Source: an uncultured Lachnospiraceae bacterium (GTDB lineage: Bacteria; Bacillota; Clostridia; Lachnospirales; Lachnospiraceae). From it: 17,862 nucleotides of DNA. The stretch lies in contig CALZHV010000018.1 in the NCBI GenBank assembly GCA_945787485.1, positions 1 to 17,862 of the forward strand, written 5' to 3'. This document shows, one piece after another, positions 1 to 7,800 of the stretch; the first letter of the stretch is position 1; every line of letters begins with the position of its first letter. The position numbers and the translations under genes were made by a program. The notes beneath the pieces are model-generated. The model was not told the origin of the DNA and did no database searches. It saw only the letters and a program-made list of their open reading frames with translations.

Positions 1-21
1 GCTATCCAGCTAATACCTTAT

Positions 22-1725
22 TTATCTCAACATCATCAAGAGAATATTTTCACTGAGGTCTTTAGTTTGATTTTGGCAGGACTGAATACTTGGATAGCCT
101 TTTTTATAAAAACTATCACAATAATCTTTTGTGATGTAATTTTTTCCTTCAGCACTTAAAAATTTCAAATCACAGTTAGGTGTTTTTGAAGATGTATTCA
201 TTGAATAAGATTCAAAATTATTTTTTAAATCATCAAAGCTCAAGCTGTTTTCATCTGCAATAATATTCAAAAATTCATTTTGCAAATCAATATATGTATC
301 GTAGAAATCGTGGAAAAACATCATATACCCTACTGTATCATTTGAAAAATGACGGTTAATGTCAGCCTCCCACAATCTCATAAGATAATACACATCTTGA
401 ATGGAGGCTTCTCCCGAATTAACCTGACGGGCAAGTTTTTTGTAAAAAATCTTTGTAAGAGTCAGCATTGCATCTTCTTTTACGGTTAGTCTGAGATTTG
501 TTTCATCTCCGTTACTGCTGATTGATAAATCGACTCCGTATTTGTCCTCGTACCAGTCATAAAATTCAGTATCGGATTCTTGAAGAATCTCAATACTAAA
601 CATCATTTTTATAATTTCTCTTTTTTCTTCGTCCGTCACTGCACCAAGCTGTTCAAAAAGCTTGTTCAAATCTCTTTGAAAACACAACTTTTCGGTTTGA
701 ACCAAGTTATCTCCGTTTACTATATTTGAAACAAAGTTAAGACTGTCAATATAGGTAATTTTGCTTTTATATGTAGAATAACGAACACCGAGATACTGAC
801 TCATATTCATTTCTGCCGAGCCTTCAAGAAGCCAATACCACGAAAAAGGATTTATTTCAATCTCATCATAAGTATGCGTTATACCCATTCTGTCCTCATC
901 AGGCTTTTTTATATCATCGCAGGCGAACTGAAACGCGTGCATCATTTCGTGATAAAATGTTGTTTGCTCAATATCATCGGTGTCCATAGCGAAGGCACCT
1001 GTTTCCATATTATCATAATTAAGATAGAAACGGTTATCCATATCAAATCCGCCGAAATCAAGTGAACCCGATTTGCCTAAAATAATCAAATTGTAAAGAT
1101 AGCAACAAGCAGTATCTATATCAACGGTTGTGTCCTTTTTTGAAATATCTTCGAGCGCCTCACACATTTGAGTACAGATTTTTTTCATATCTTTATCAGA
1201 GTATTCCTTATAAAAGCCCTGCATACTATCCTTTTTCTTTTCTTCAAGGAATTTTTCATTGTTGCTTTTTACTAATTCATAAAAATAATCGGCATCAAAT
1301 TCTCCGTTTACACGAATATCGTGAGAATGCTTTGTAACCGTATTTACCGTGTTGTCATTATAAAGTTCAAGCGCTTCGTCAATATTGTATGCTTCGTCAT
1401 AATCGTAATCAACATTGATTGAGGAAATGTATTTCTCAAATGCTTTTAGCTTACCGTTGCTCATTTTAACAGGTATCGGTGTTGTGTCGGCATCAACAAC
1501 ATCATCGGCACCGTTTTCAACATCAATTACCTGCTCGTAAACACTTGTTGTTATCTCTTCAGTTTCGTTGGGAACATCATTTGAAGAGTGTCCGAATTTT
1601 ATATAAACAGCCACACAACAAATAATGAATAACAACAGAAGAACACCGATAGATGTTGCTATACCTATCAGTGCCTTTTGCCATTTTTTTAATTGTTTGT
1701 GATTTTTTCTAACAATTGATTTCAT
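22..1725 (-). CDS. Membrane-anchored HExxH zinc metallopeptidase-like protein
   Basis: This 567-aa protein has a basic N-terminus and one hydrophobic segment at about residues 18-43. An acidic linker follows, and then a large domain that should lie outside the membrane. The domain contains HEMMH at residues 259-263, which matches the HExxH zinc site, and EGSAE at 301-305 about 40 residues later. An Glu at this distance is the usual third ligand of gluzincin-type peptidases. The rest of the protein (about 320-567) is mostly helical and unrecognised. The ATG lies one base after the TAA of the upstream lipoprotein gene (TAA-G-ATG), so the two are very probably translationally coupled and act together at the cell surface. 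I infer a surface protease; the substrate is unknown, and no named peptidase family could be assigned by eye. The gene is complete, ending in TAA at 24-22. Confidence 0.72.
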   Translation of the reverse strand: MKSIVRKNHKQLKKWQKALIGIATSIGVLLLLFIICCVAVYIKFGHSSNDVPNETEEITTSVYEQVIDVENGADDVVDADTTPIPVKMSNGKLKAFEKYISSINVDYDYDEAYNIDEALELYNDNTVNTVTKHSHDIRVNGEFDADYFYELVKSNNEKFLEEKKKDSMQGFYKEYSDKDMKKICTQMCEALEDISKKDTTVDIDTACCYLYNLIILGKSGSLDFGGFDMDNRFYLNYDNMETGAFAMDTDDIEQTTFYHEMMHAFQFACDDIKKPDEDRMGITHTYDEIEINPFSWYWLLEGSAEMNMSQYLGVRYSTYKSKITYIDSLNFVSNIVNGDNLVQTEKLCFQRDLNKLFEQLGAVTDEEKREIIKMMFSIEILQESDTEFYDWYEDKYGVDLSISSNGDETNLRLTVKEDAMLTLTKIFYKKLARQVNSGEASIQDVYYLMRLWEADINRHFSNDTVGYMMFFHDFYDTYIDLQNEFLNIIADENSLSFDDLKNNFESYSMNTSSKTPNCDLKFLSAEGKNYITKDYCDSFYKKGYPSIQSCQNQTKDLSENILLMMLR

Positions 1726-1726
1726 C

Positions 1727-3259
1727 TTAAATATTATCCGTATCTACAACAAACCTAAATGATACTCTTCTGCTTGCGGCTATATCAACATTTCCGTCTG
1801 CGTCATAGGCAGGCCTACTTTGCGAATATCCAACAGTTTCCATGGTTTTTGCAAGCTTTGAGGTGTCAACACCGGTTTTAGACGACAGACAGTAATCCAT
1901 TACATTTTTTGCTCTCTTTTTCGAAAGAGGCATACCACCTTCATAAGTTGTACCGGATATTGGTGCAATATGGCCCTCTACCATTGTTTTGGAAATAAAG
2001 CCGTTGTACTTTTCGCTGTAAATAATAGAAGTATAAGCCTTTATAAATTTGTTTAGAAAAGCTTTTCCTTCTGCGGTAAGATCAGCTGAATCTCCGCCGA
2101 AAAGGACTGTTGAATCCATTGCTATTTCACCGGTAGAACGGTTGATATTTACGGTAATTCCATTAGTCTCAAATTCGGCCTTTAATTCATCATACAAATC
2201 TGACTTTTTCTCGGCAATTTCCTGAAGCTTATTATCATCAAGGCTGTCGGCATTTATACCGTCGGCTTTCAAAAGGCGAGCCTCTCTGTCTGTAATAGAA
2301 TCATTATAGTAATATACATTATTACCGTCAAGCAATATAACGGAAAAAGAATTTAAATATGCAGAGCCCGAGCATTGAGCAATATAAGCATACTGATTGA
2401 TAAACTCCTGCCTTTCACCATTTTCGTCCTCATTAGAAAGATGTATTGTGAACCTTCCGTCATCAGTTAATTTGCAAGCGGAATCTATATAATACACGCC
2501 GTTTCTGTTAATGGCATAATTAATAACACCACCCTGTTGAGAAGCAAGACAATCAAGATTGTCAATAAGAGGTGTTTTTTCTGCAGAATAAGCACTCATC
2601 ATAATATTAGTGCTTTTATTGTTGTCGGTAAATGTATAAGCAGTCAGTTGAATAGTGTCTATTCCATCCGTTAGTGTAAGATATGCTCCCGAAAAAGAAA
2701 GCTCATACTCAAAGACCTCTTTATCAAGCTCATAAGAGAACACACCGTTTTCAGTAGTCTCAGTCAACGCAGTATATTTAACCTTGTTACCATTAACCTC
2801 ATAAGTACATGGAACTGTACCTATTTTATCTTCAACGATAAAGCTAAGTGCTGCTACCTCTCTGTCGGTCACATCTCTAAATTGATACTCTATATCAGGT
2901 AAATATTCTGCACCTGAATAAACAGCAACCGGCAATGTTGAGATATTGAATGTACCATTGTCAAATTCAGCATTTCTAAAGCTTAATTCTTTCTTTGTTT
3001 TCTTCAAATCTTTTTCAAGGTCATTTATTGCATATGCTCCATGAAGCATTTCCTCTGTATAATCAACAGATGCATAGATTTCCTTGGGGTTTACGGTGTC
3101 CTGAACACCTTTGAACAAGCCTTCAACATCCGTTTCTTTATCGTTAAAATACCATACCTTGCTTTCACCGTCTTTAACACCCTGAGCCCCACTATTACTG
3201 CACGAAGCAAGTGAAAGAACAATAACAAGTGCCAATGCAACAGAAATAATCTTTTTCAT
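1727..3259 (-). CDS. Lipoprotein with C-terminal OmpA-like domain
   Basis: This 510-aa protein starts with a short lysine-led signal peptide ending in the lipobox LASC (Cys20), so it should be lipid-anchored on the outer face of the membrane. Residues of about 25-375 are beta-rich and unrecognised. From about residue 383 to 505 there is an OmpA/MotB-like fold: an N-terminal SADLTAEG segment, VEGH at about 427-430, PLSKKRAKNVMDYCL with the conserved Arg449, and the terminal AASRRVSFRF motif. The Asp expected in the family's GHTD motif (the meso-DAP contact) reads Ala here (GHIA), while the LSxxRA arginine is kept, so peptidoglycan binding is plausible but not assured. The start is supported by AGGAG about 10 bases upstream, which overlaps the stop codon of a kinase remnant. 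The metallopeptidase gene follows after one base. OmpA domains on a Gram-positive lipoprotein are uncommon. Confidence 0.82.
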   Translation of the reverse strand: MKKIISVALALVIVLSLASCSNSGAQGVKDGESKVWYFNDKETDVEGLFKGVQDTVNPKEIYASVDYTEEMLHGAYAINDLEKDLKKTKKELSFRNAEFDNGTFNISTLPVAVYSGAEYLPDIEYQFRDVTDREVAALSFIVEDKIGTVPCTYEVNGNKVKYTALTETTENGVFSYELDKEVFEYELSFSGAYLTLTDGIDTIQLTAYTFTDNNKSTNIMMSAYSAEKTPLIDNLDCLASQQGGVINYAINRNGVYYIDSACKLTDDGRFTIHLSNEDENGERQEFINQYAYIAQCSGSAYLNSFSVILLDGNNVYYYNDSITDREARLLKADGINADSLDDNKLQEIAEKKSDLYDELKAEFETNGITVNINRSTGEIAMDSTVLFGGDSADLTAEGKAFLNKFIKAYTSIIYSEKYNGFISKTMVEGHIAPISGTTYEGGMPLSKKRAKNVMDYCLSSKTGVDTSKLAKTMETVGYSQSRPAYDADGNVDIAASRRVSFRFVVDTDNI

Positions 3260-3272
3260 ATTATTTGTTCTC

Positions 3273-3386
3273 CTATAATTTAATTTTTTCTAAATCATTT
3301 AATAATTCAATTGCCGACTGATACCGTTTTTCTCTCTCAATATCAGTGAACTTCTGTTCGACTATTATTTCTTCATCGTACAGAAA
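3273..3386 (-). pseudogene. Remnant of a second Ser/Thr protein kinase (C-terminal lobe end)
   Basis: The gap upstream of the lipoprotein gene holds 37 open codons that end in TAG at 3275-3273 and are bounded upstream by TGA at 3389-3387. The peptide contains EREKRYQSAIELLNDLEK, which is the last helix region (subdomain XI) of a bacterial Ser/Thr kinase domain. It aligns with EPEERYHSCLELLYDLEH of the intact kinase in this window: 11 of 20 residues are identical from the Thr of FTDIE/CTAEE through the final DL. No ATG, GTG or TTG start precedes it in frame. The stop codon runs straight into the lipoprotein ribosome binding site (TAGGAG), so the lost kinase gene was probably the upstream neighbour in the same operon. 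The rest of the kinase is gone; 3387-3451 shows no further kinase sequence. Confidence 0.7.
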
Positions 3387-3451
3387 TCAATTTATTTATA
3401 ATTATATCGTTAGATTAAATCTTCTTATTTTCATATCACATCTCAAAAAAA

Positions 3452-4285
3452 CTAAATATACGGATGCTTTTCGTTAGCATTCTTGTTCCATTTATACTTG
3501 AACATCATATCCTGCTCACACATGGAATATCTTTGAATTTTGTCAAAATCAATATGTGAATGTTCAGCTATTGATTGAAGAGTTTCAACCAATAGCTCTC
3601 CTCCTCCATATCTAGTTAGCTTAAATATTTCATTTGCAACATCCTTAGACATTTCCTTGTCCTTAAAATAAGTCCAAACCCATTCAGCTTCATCCCATAT
3701 TTTCGTTATCTCGGAAACCAAAAACATTTGATGCTCAACATAGTATGAATTTTCCAAAGGAAGTATAGGGGTTTTCAAATCGAAATAATTATTAATCAGA
3801 TAATTATCATCGGTTAATATTGGAATATGGTCGTGTTTGAGCATCATAAGCTCAAGCATAAATAATGATTTCGATTCGGGCACAGTAAAACCGATATGCT
3901 GTAATCGTCTTTCATATTCGTCTGAATAATCTTGATTATGGGTTGTTTTGTAAAGTGCAACCAACTGCCCCGTCATAAGCGAATCAAATTTATTACCGAT
4001 ATTGTTTCGTGCATTATTTACTTCATTCTTTTGCAATTCTTCGTTTGACTCTTTACTCATTTCGGAAAGTGGAATGTTCTTTTCGTTGCTTTCTTCAACA
4101 GGCTTTTTATTGTTCGGATTTCTCTTTTTGTCCCTTGTAAATATATTTATAAGAATAGAACCAATAAGCATAATAAATCCAATTAAACCAACTGTCATAT
4201 TATTACCTAAAAAAGCACCGTTTAATATAATGATTCCAAAACCAACAAGAATCATAATTGCACATATTTTTTCAAGATTTTTCAT
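3452..4285 (-). CDS. Two-TM membrane protein of unknown function
   Basis: This 277-aa protein has two hydrophobic segments close to the N-terminus (about residues 8-27 and 30-51) separated by a short loop. A basic stretch, DKKRNPNNKK, then places the remaining ~220 residues on the cytoplasmic side by the positive-inside rule. A low-complexity Glu/Asn/Ser linker (about 58-95) leads to a soluble, mainly helical region rich in aromatic and acidic residues, with no motif I recognise. The ATG is preceded by a strong GGGAGGA ribosome binding site at a good distance. It lies 39 bases downstream of a small helical ORF and 192 bases upstream of the lipoprotein gene. I do not recognise the family. Its position between two decayed fragments of the kinase/surface module suggests it belongs to the same accessory region. 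Confidence 0.75.
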   Translation of the reverse strand: MKNLEKICAIMILVGFGIIILNGAFLGNNMTVGLIGFIMLIGSILINIFTRDKKRNPNNKKPVEESNEKNIPLSEMSKESNEELQKNEVNNARNNIGNKFDSLMTGQLVALYKTTHNQDYSDEYERRLQHIGFTVPESKSLFMLELMMLKHDHIPILTDDNYLINNYFDLKTPILPLENSYYVEHQMFLVSEITKIWDEAEWVWTYFKDKEMSKDVANEIFKLTRYGGGELLVETLQSIAEHSHIDFDKIQRYSMCEQDMMFKYKWNKNANEKHPYI

Positions 4286-4324
4286 AGTAATCCTCCCGAT
4301 TATTTATCGCAAGAAAAATGTTTT

Positions 4325-4579
4325 TTATTTCCATTGGTTGAATTCGGAAGCAATCTCATTGTAAGGATTTTCAATTTGAGATAGCGATTCATCGATAAGT
4401 TTTGTAAAAACTTTTAGATTTTCAATATATCTATCTATATATGGATTAATTTTACATTGTATTTCATGGTAAATCTTTTCATCATAATTTCTCCCAATCG
4501 TTCCAACTCCACACATTATTTTCAAGCGTTCTTCGATACTTTTAATCGTTTCTTCAAGAATTATAATATCTTCTTTCAA
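4325..4579 (-). CDS. Small helical protein, start uncertain, possibly 5'-disrupted
   Basis: This ORF of 84 codons is entirely predicted helix, with two amphipathic stretches (about residues 3-20 and 44-76) around a short Cys/Gly-containing turn, and ends in FNQWK. The only start is TTG at 4579-4577, directly after an in-frame TAA, and I see no good ribosome binding site. About 50 bases upstream, ATG at 4629 opens a 12-residue peptide (MEKLNIDFKKLD) in a different frame. That peptide reads like the N-terminus of a WXG100-type or similar helical protein. The simplest reading is a short T7SS-type helical protein whose 5' end has been frameshifted near a small palindrome. An intact TTG-initiated gene is the alternative. 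Size and shape would suit an ESAT-6-like protein, but there is no WXG motif and the assignment is weak. Confidence 0.45.
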   Translation of the reverse strand: MKEDIIILEETIKSIEERLKIMCGVGTIGRNYDEKIYHEIQCKINPYIDRYIENLKVFTKLIDESLSQIENPYNEIASEFNQWK

Positions 4580-4580
4580 A

Positions 4581-4596
4581 GATTAGTTTTCTAATC
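4581..4596. repeat. Small perfect palindrome GATTAG-TTTT-CTAATC
   Basis: A 6-bp AT-rich inverted repeat with a 4-base loop sits exactly where the frame breaks between the short ATG ORF (4629-4591) and the TTG ORF (4579-4325). It is too weak to be a terminator. It may mark the site of a small insertion or slippage. Confidence 0.4.
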
Positions 4597-4629
4597 TAAT
4601 TTTTTGAAATCTATATTTAATTTTTCCAT
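4591..4629 (-). other. Short ORF that may be the detached 5' end of the 84-codon ORF
   Basis: ATG at 4629 encodes MEKLNIDFKKLD and stops at TAG (4593-4591). The alternating hydrophobic/charged start resembles the first helix of small secreted helical-hairpin proteins. It lies just ahead of the TTG-start ORF but in another frame, so a frameshift would join the two. It is too short to stand alone with confidence. Confidence 0.3.
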
Positions 4630-4660
4630 AACTACCACTGTATTGAATTACTTCGAATTA

Positions 4661-4749
4661 TTATACAAACCTCTTTTTTACGATAAATGTAACTATAACA
4701 GCAAAATAGTTACCATTGCTTTAATAACTGTTGACCAGAACACAATTGT
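4661..4749 (-). pseudogene. Decayed duplicate of the giant surface protein's C-terminal membrane anchor
   Basis: Reading from 4749, the codons give TIVFWSTV, matching TVAFWSTV just before the membrane anchor of the giant protein. At the DNA level 22 of 26 consecutive bases match without gaps, including an exact 13-base run TAACTGTTGACCA (plus strand). The frame then breaks, and a shifted frame continues as a hydrophobic stretch ending FIVKKRFV-stop, parallel to the anchor's FIIAKKRKIN-stop. An in-frame TGA lies just upstream of the match, so this is not a live gene. It looks like the 3' tail of a paralogous surface-protein gene, left after deletion and frameshift. Confidence 0.6.
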
Positions 4750-4785
4750 TCATTAATTTGTAGTTAATTTTAATTTAAAAAATAA

Positions 4786-4813
4786 ATTATATAGTTTAAT
4801 TACACTTTCAAAA
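4786..4813 (-). promoter_or_regulatory. Candidate promoter for the downstream small genes
   Basis: A perfect TATAAT lies at 4791-4786 on the minus strand, with a poor -35 (TTTTGA) 16 bases upstream at 4813-4808, immediately after the terminator hairpin. The position fits a fresh start of transcription for the 84-codon and 277-aa genes. In DNA this AT-rich a chance match is quite possible. Confidence 0.33.
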
Positions 4814-4814
4814 C

Positions 4815-4839
4815 AAGCCACTCCAATGAAGAGTGGCTT
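4815..4839 (-). terminator. Rho-independent terminator of the long operon
   Basis: A perfect 9-bp stem AAGCCACTC/GAGTGGCTT with a 7-base loop lies 26 bases after the stop of the giant surface-protein gene. It is followed on the minus strand by a T-rich stretch (TTGTTTTG) and on the plus strand by a cleaner T6 run, so it could work in both directions. It separates the seven-gene operon from the downstream genes. Confidence 0.85.
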
Positions 4840-4864
4840 TTTTGTCTAATTACTCAGCAGTATT

Positions 4865-7800
4865 TTAGTTAATCTTTCTTTTCTTTGCAATAATAAACCA
4901 ACTTAAAGCTCCTATCGCAATTATAATCGCAGTAACTGTTGACCAAAATGCAACTGTATTGTGATAGAAATCTTGCAACTTCGAAAGAGCATTTACAAAG
5001 AAATTAGTTGAAATTCTAACATTAAACTCCTTAGTTTTATTATCTCTTCCTGCAGCATCAACTAATTCAACTTCTAATTTACGACCGGCTGCATCGGAAA
5101 GTTTTGTTGCTCCTTTTACCAGAACAGGAATTGAAATTGATTTTTTGAAATTACCATCTTTTATTTCGGTTCTTTCAACCACTGACCCATCAAATTTAAC
5201 TATATATGATGCAATACCACTCATATCGTCATTAATGACAAGGTCAAGTGTATACTCTTCTTCCTGTACACTATCATCACTTTCTGTATAGTTTGTCACT
5301 TCAAAGTATGGATCATTTGTATCCACTGTAAATTCAATTACATCATTATTAATATCGCTGATATTTGTAGATTTTCTTTCAGCTGTATCAACTGAAGAAA
5401 GCTTAATTGAGTAAACATCATCTACATCAAAGCAACTTGAAGGAATTGTATATACATATTCATACCAATTTTTTTCTGTTCCCTCTATAACTTGTTTACC
5501 AATAATCTCTTTAGAATTTAATCTTTGAATATTTCCGCTATTGGAGATTACTTCAACATATGTATTTTTATCATCAAAATTAATTGCATTTACATTTGTT
5601 TCAGTAACCTGAATCACAGGAGCCTTTGCAAAATACTTGCCATTAGCGTCATCATAATTGCTATAAACAGAACCGTATCTATTAACAGAAAACATAATTG
5701 AAACCGGTTCAATACTTCTTCCGGACAGATCCTTTGTTGTTACAGTAAGAGTGTAAATATTATCATACTCACGTCTTTTACCATCCTCGCCTTTGAAGTT
5801 ATTATAATCATAAATCATGCCGTTTTCTTTTTCAGCATTCTTTGAGATTACTTTTTGATCATTCAGAAGGCTTACATTGTCCTTTACAACGGCAGGCGTA
5901 AGTACAACAGTTGTATCAGCAGCACTAAAATTAGTATCTTCAACTTCAACCTTAGGAACAACTTCGTCAATACAAGCAACCTTTTCGCCATCTTTTAATT
6001 CTTTTCCGTTAATAGTAATCTTAATCGTTGGGTCAGTATTATCAATTGTAAAATCGGAAACCTTATATTGAGTAGTATTCTTTCCGGACAGGTCTGTTGA
6101 ATCTACAGTAAATGAATATGTGCCATCTTTATCAAATGTAACCACACAGCTTTGCTCATGTTCCCTATTTTGAGTTGACCACATTGATACAGATGGAGCA
6201 GCGATATCATTACCGTTATCATTTGCACTAATAACAACCGGAGAAGCATTTTTATCGAAATATCTATCAGTGATAGTGATCGTAGCTGTTCTTTGGTTAC
6301 TGAAATAAGATCCATTTACAGCCTTATCTTCATCTGTAAGTTCAACCTTAATTCTTGGTGCATTAGCATCAATTACAAAACTATCTTCTCTATCATAATC
6401 AGTTTTGTTCATTGCATTATCAGTAGCTGTCACGGTAAAGAAACAGTCTGCACCTTCTCCATATGGATTAAAAGTAATTGTTTTTGTATAAACATAATAT
6501 GATCTTGTGTTTCCGTTTTCATCCTTTTCTGTTGTTAACTCTTGGCTTTTTTCAAAAACATAATCAATATTTTGTTCAACGTTATCATATTTTTGTGTAA
6601 TAATAATATTCTTTATATCATTATTATTGATAACGTATTCATTACTTTTTGTATTTTTTACTCTTTCTTCAGTAAAGTTTAATTCTTTAATGGTGATAGT
6701 TGCAGTTCTAACATCCTGGAAATACAAATTCTTTTCATATTGAGAACCATCATTTTTATCATATTCAACTGTAATCTCGGGTTTAGACATATCTATGCTA
6801 AAATTGAGTTTGTTTGAATATGTATGGCCTGCCCTATCAGTAAGCTTAACTTCAACAACAATATTGTTACTATTATTTGAAACAGTAATTGTATTTGTCA
6901 TTTCAGTTGCAATATTCTCATCATTTTTTGTAATTTTCCAATCATTTTCTAATGAACTGCCATCGTAACTCAACGCTCTATCGGTAGTTGCATCTTTTCC
7001 AACTAATACTTTATGGCTATATTCATTAGCTTTATCATCATCAGATGAAACTTGTACTTCTATTGAGTAAATACCTGAATGTTTATCAAATACAGTCAAA
7101 TCGATGTTTACTGCTTGATTGTAAAGAACTAAACCATTTGTATCTTTACCGACAGAATTTGTTGACGGCTTCATAATTACATCCGAAACCAATCTATTTC
7201 CATTTTCATCGACACTATTATGGTTTTCCTCTGTTTCCACAATGCTTCCGTTTGGCTTTTGATAACCATTTTCATCACAAGACAATACATCGCCTAAAAT
7301 TTCAGATGAATTTGTAGGAGCCTTAATTCCAAGCTTTTCTAACGCTTCTTTTGACAAATCATTTCCAACATTATCGTAGGCTTTTGCATAAATTTGTCCT
7401 TTGAAATCTTTTTCAATAGTAAATTGAAATGATTTTATGTCACCAGAATTAGTATCTACAGAACTTAAAAATGATGCAGGAATCTTTGAAACAGAAGAAA
7501 TGTCATTTACTCTGTTCATTTTTCCTTCGCTTGTTATCTCGTAAATATAATTTTTATCCTTATCCACAAGATAAATCTGTACTTCTTTTATTCCTGATAC
7601 AGCTTCTTTTGATTGAGCATAATCTCCAAATGTCACTTTAACATTTGCAGCCTTCATAAAGTAAAATCCATAAGACGTTGTATCAACAGCATGCGGTATT
7701 TCGGAATCATCTTTAATTCCATTTCCTTCAATCACGCCTGTAATATCAAATGATTTTACTATTGGTGCAGTTCTGTCCACATATACAGTTTCTGTTTTTG

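Noticed and set aside
3401..3406. TATAAT upstream of the lipoprotein gene as a promoter
   Set aside because: No -35 box at a suitable distance, and such hexamers are frequent in this AT-rich gap.
4002..4364. 120-codon plus-strand frame with hydrophobic stretches
   Set aside because: It is antisense to the two-TM protein gene, whose own TM segments create the hydrophobic mirror; no ribosome binding site precedes it.
4865..4990. LPXTG sortase anchor at the C-terminus of the giant protein
   Set aside because: No LPXTG-like motif precedes the final TM segment; anchoring is by the membrane helix and KKRKIN tail only.
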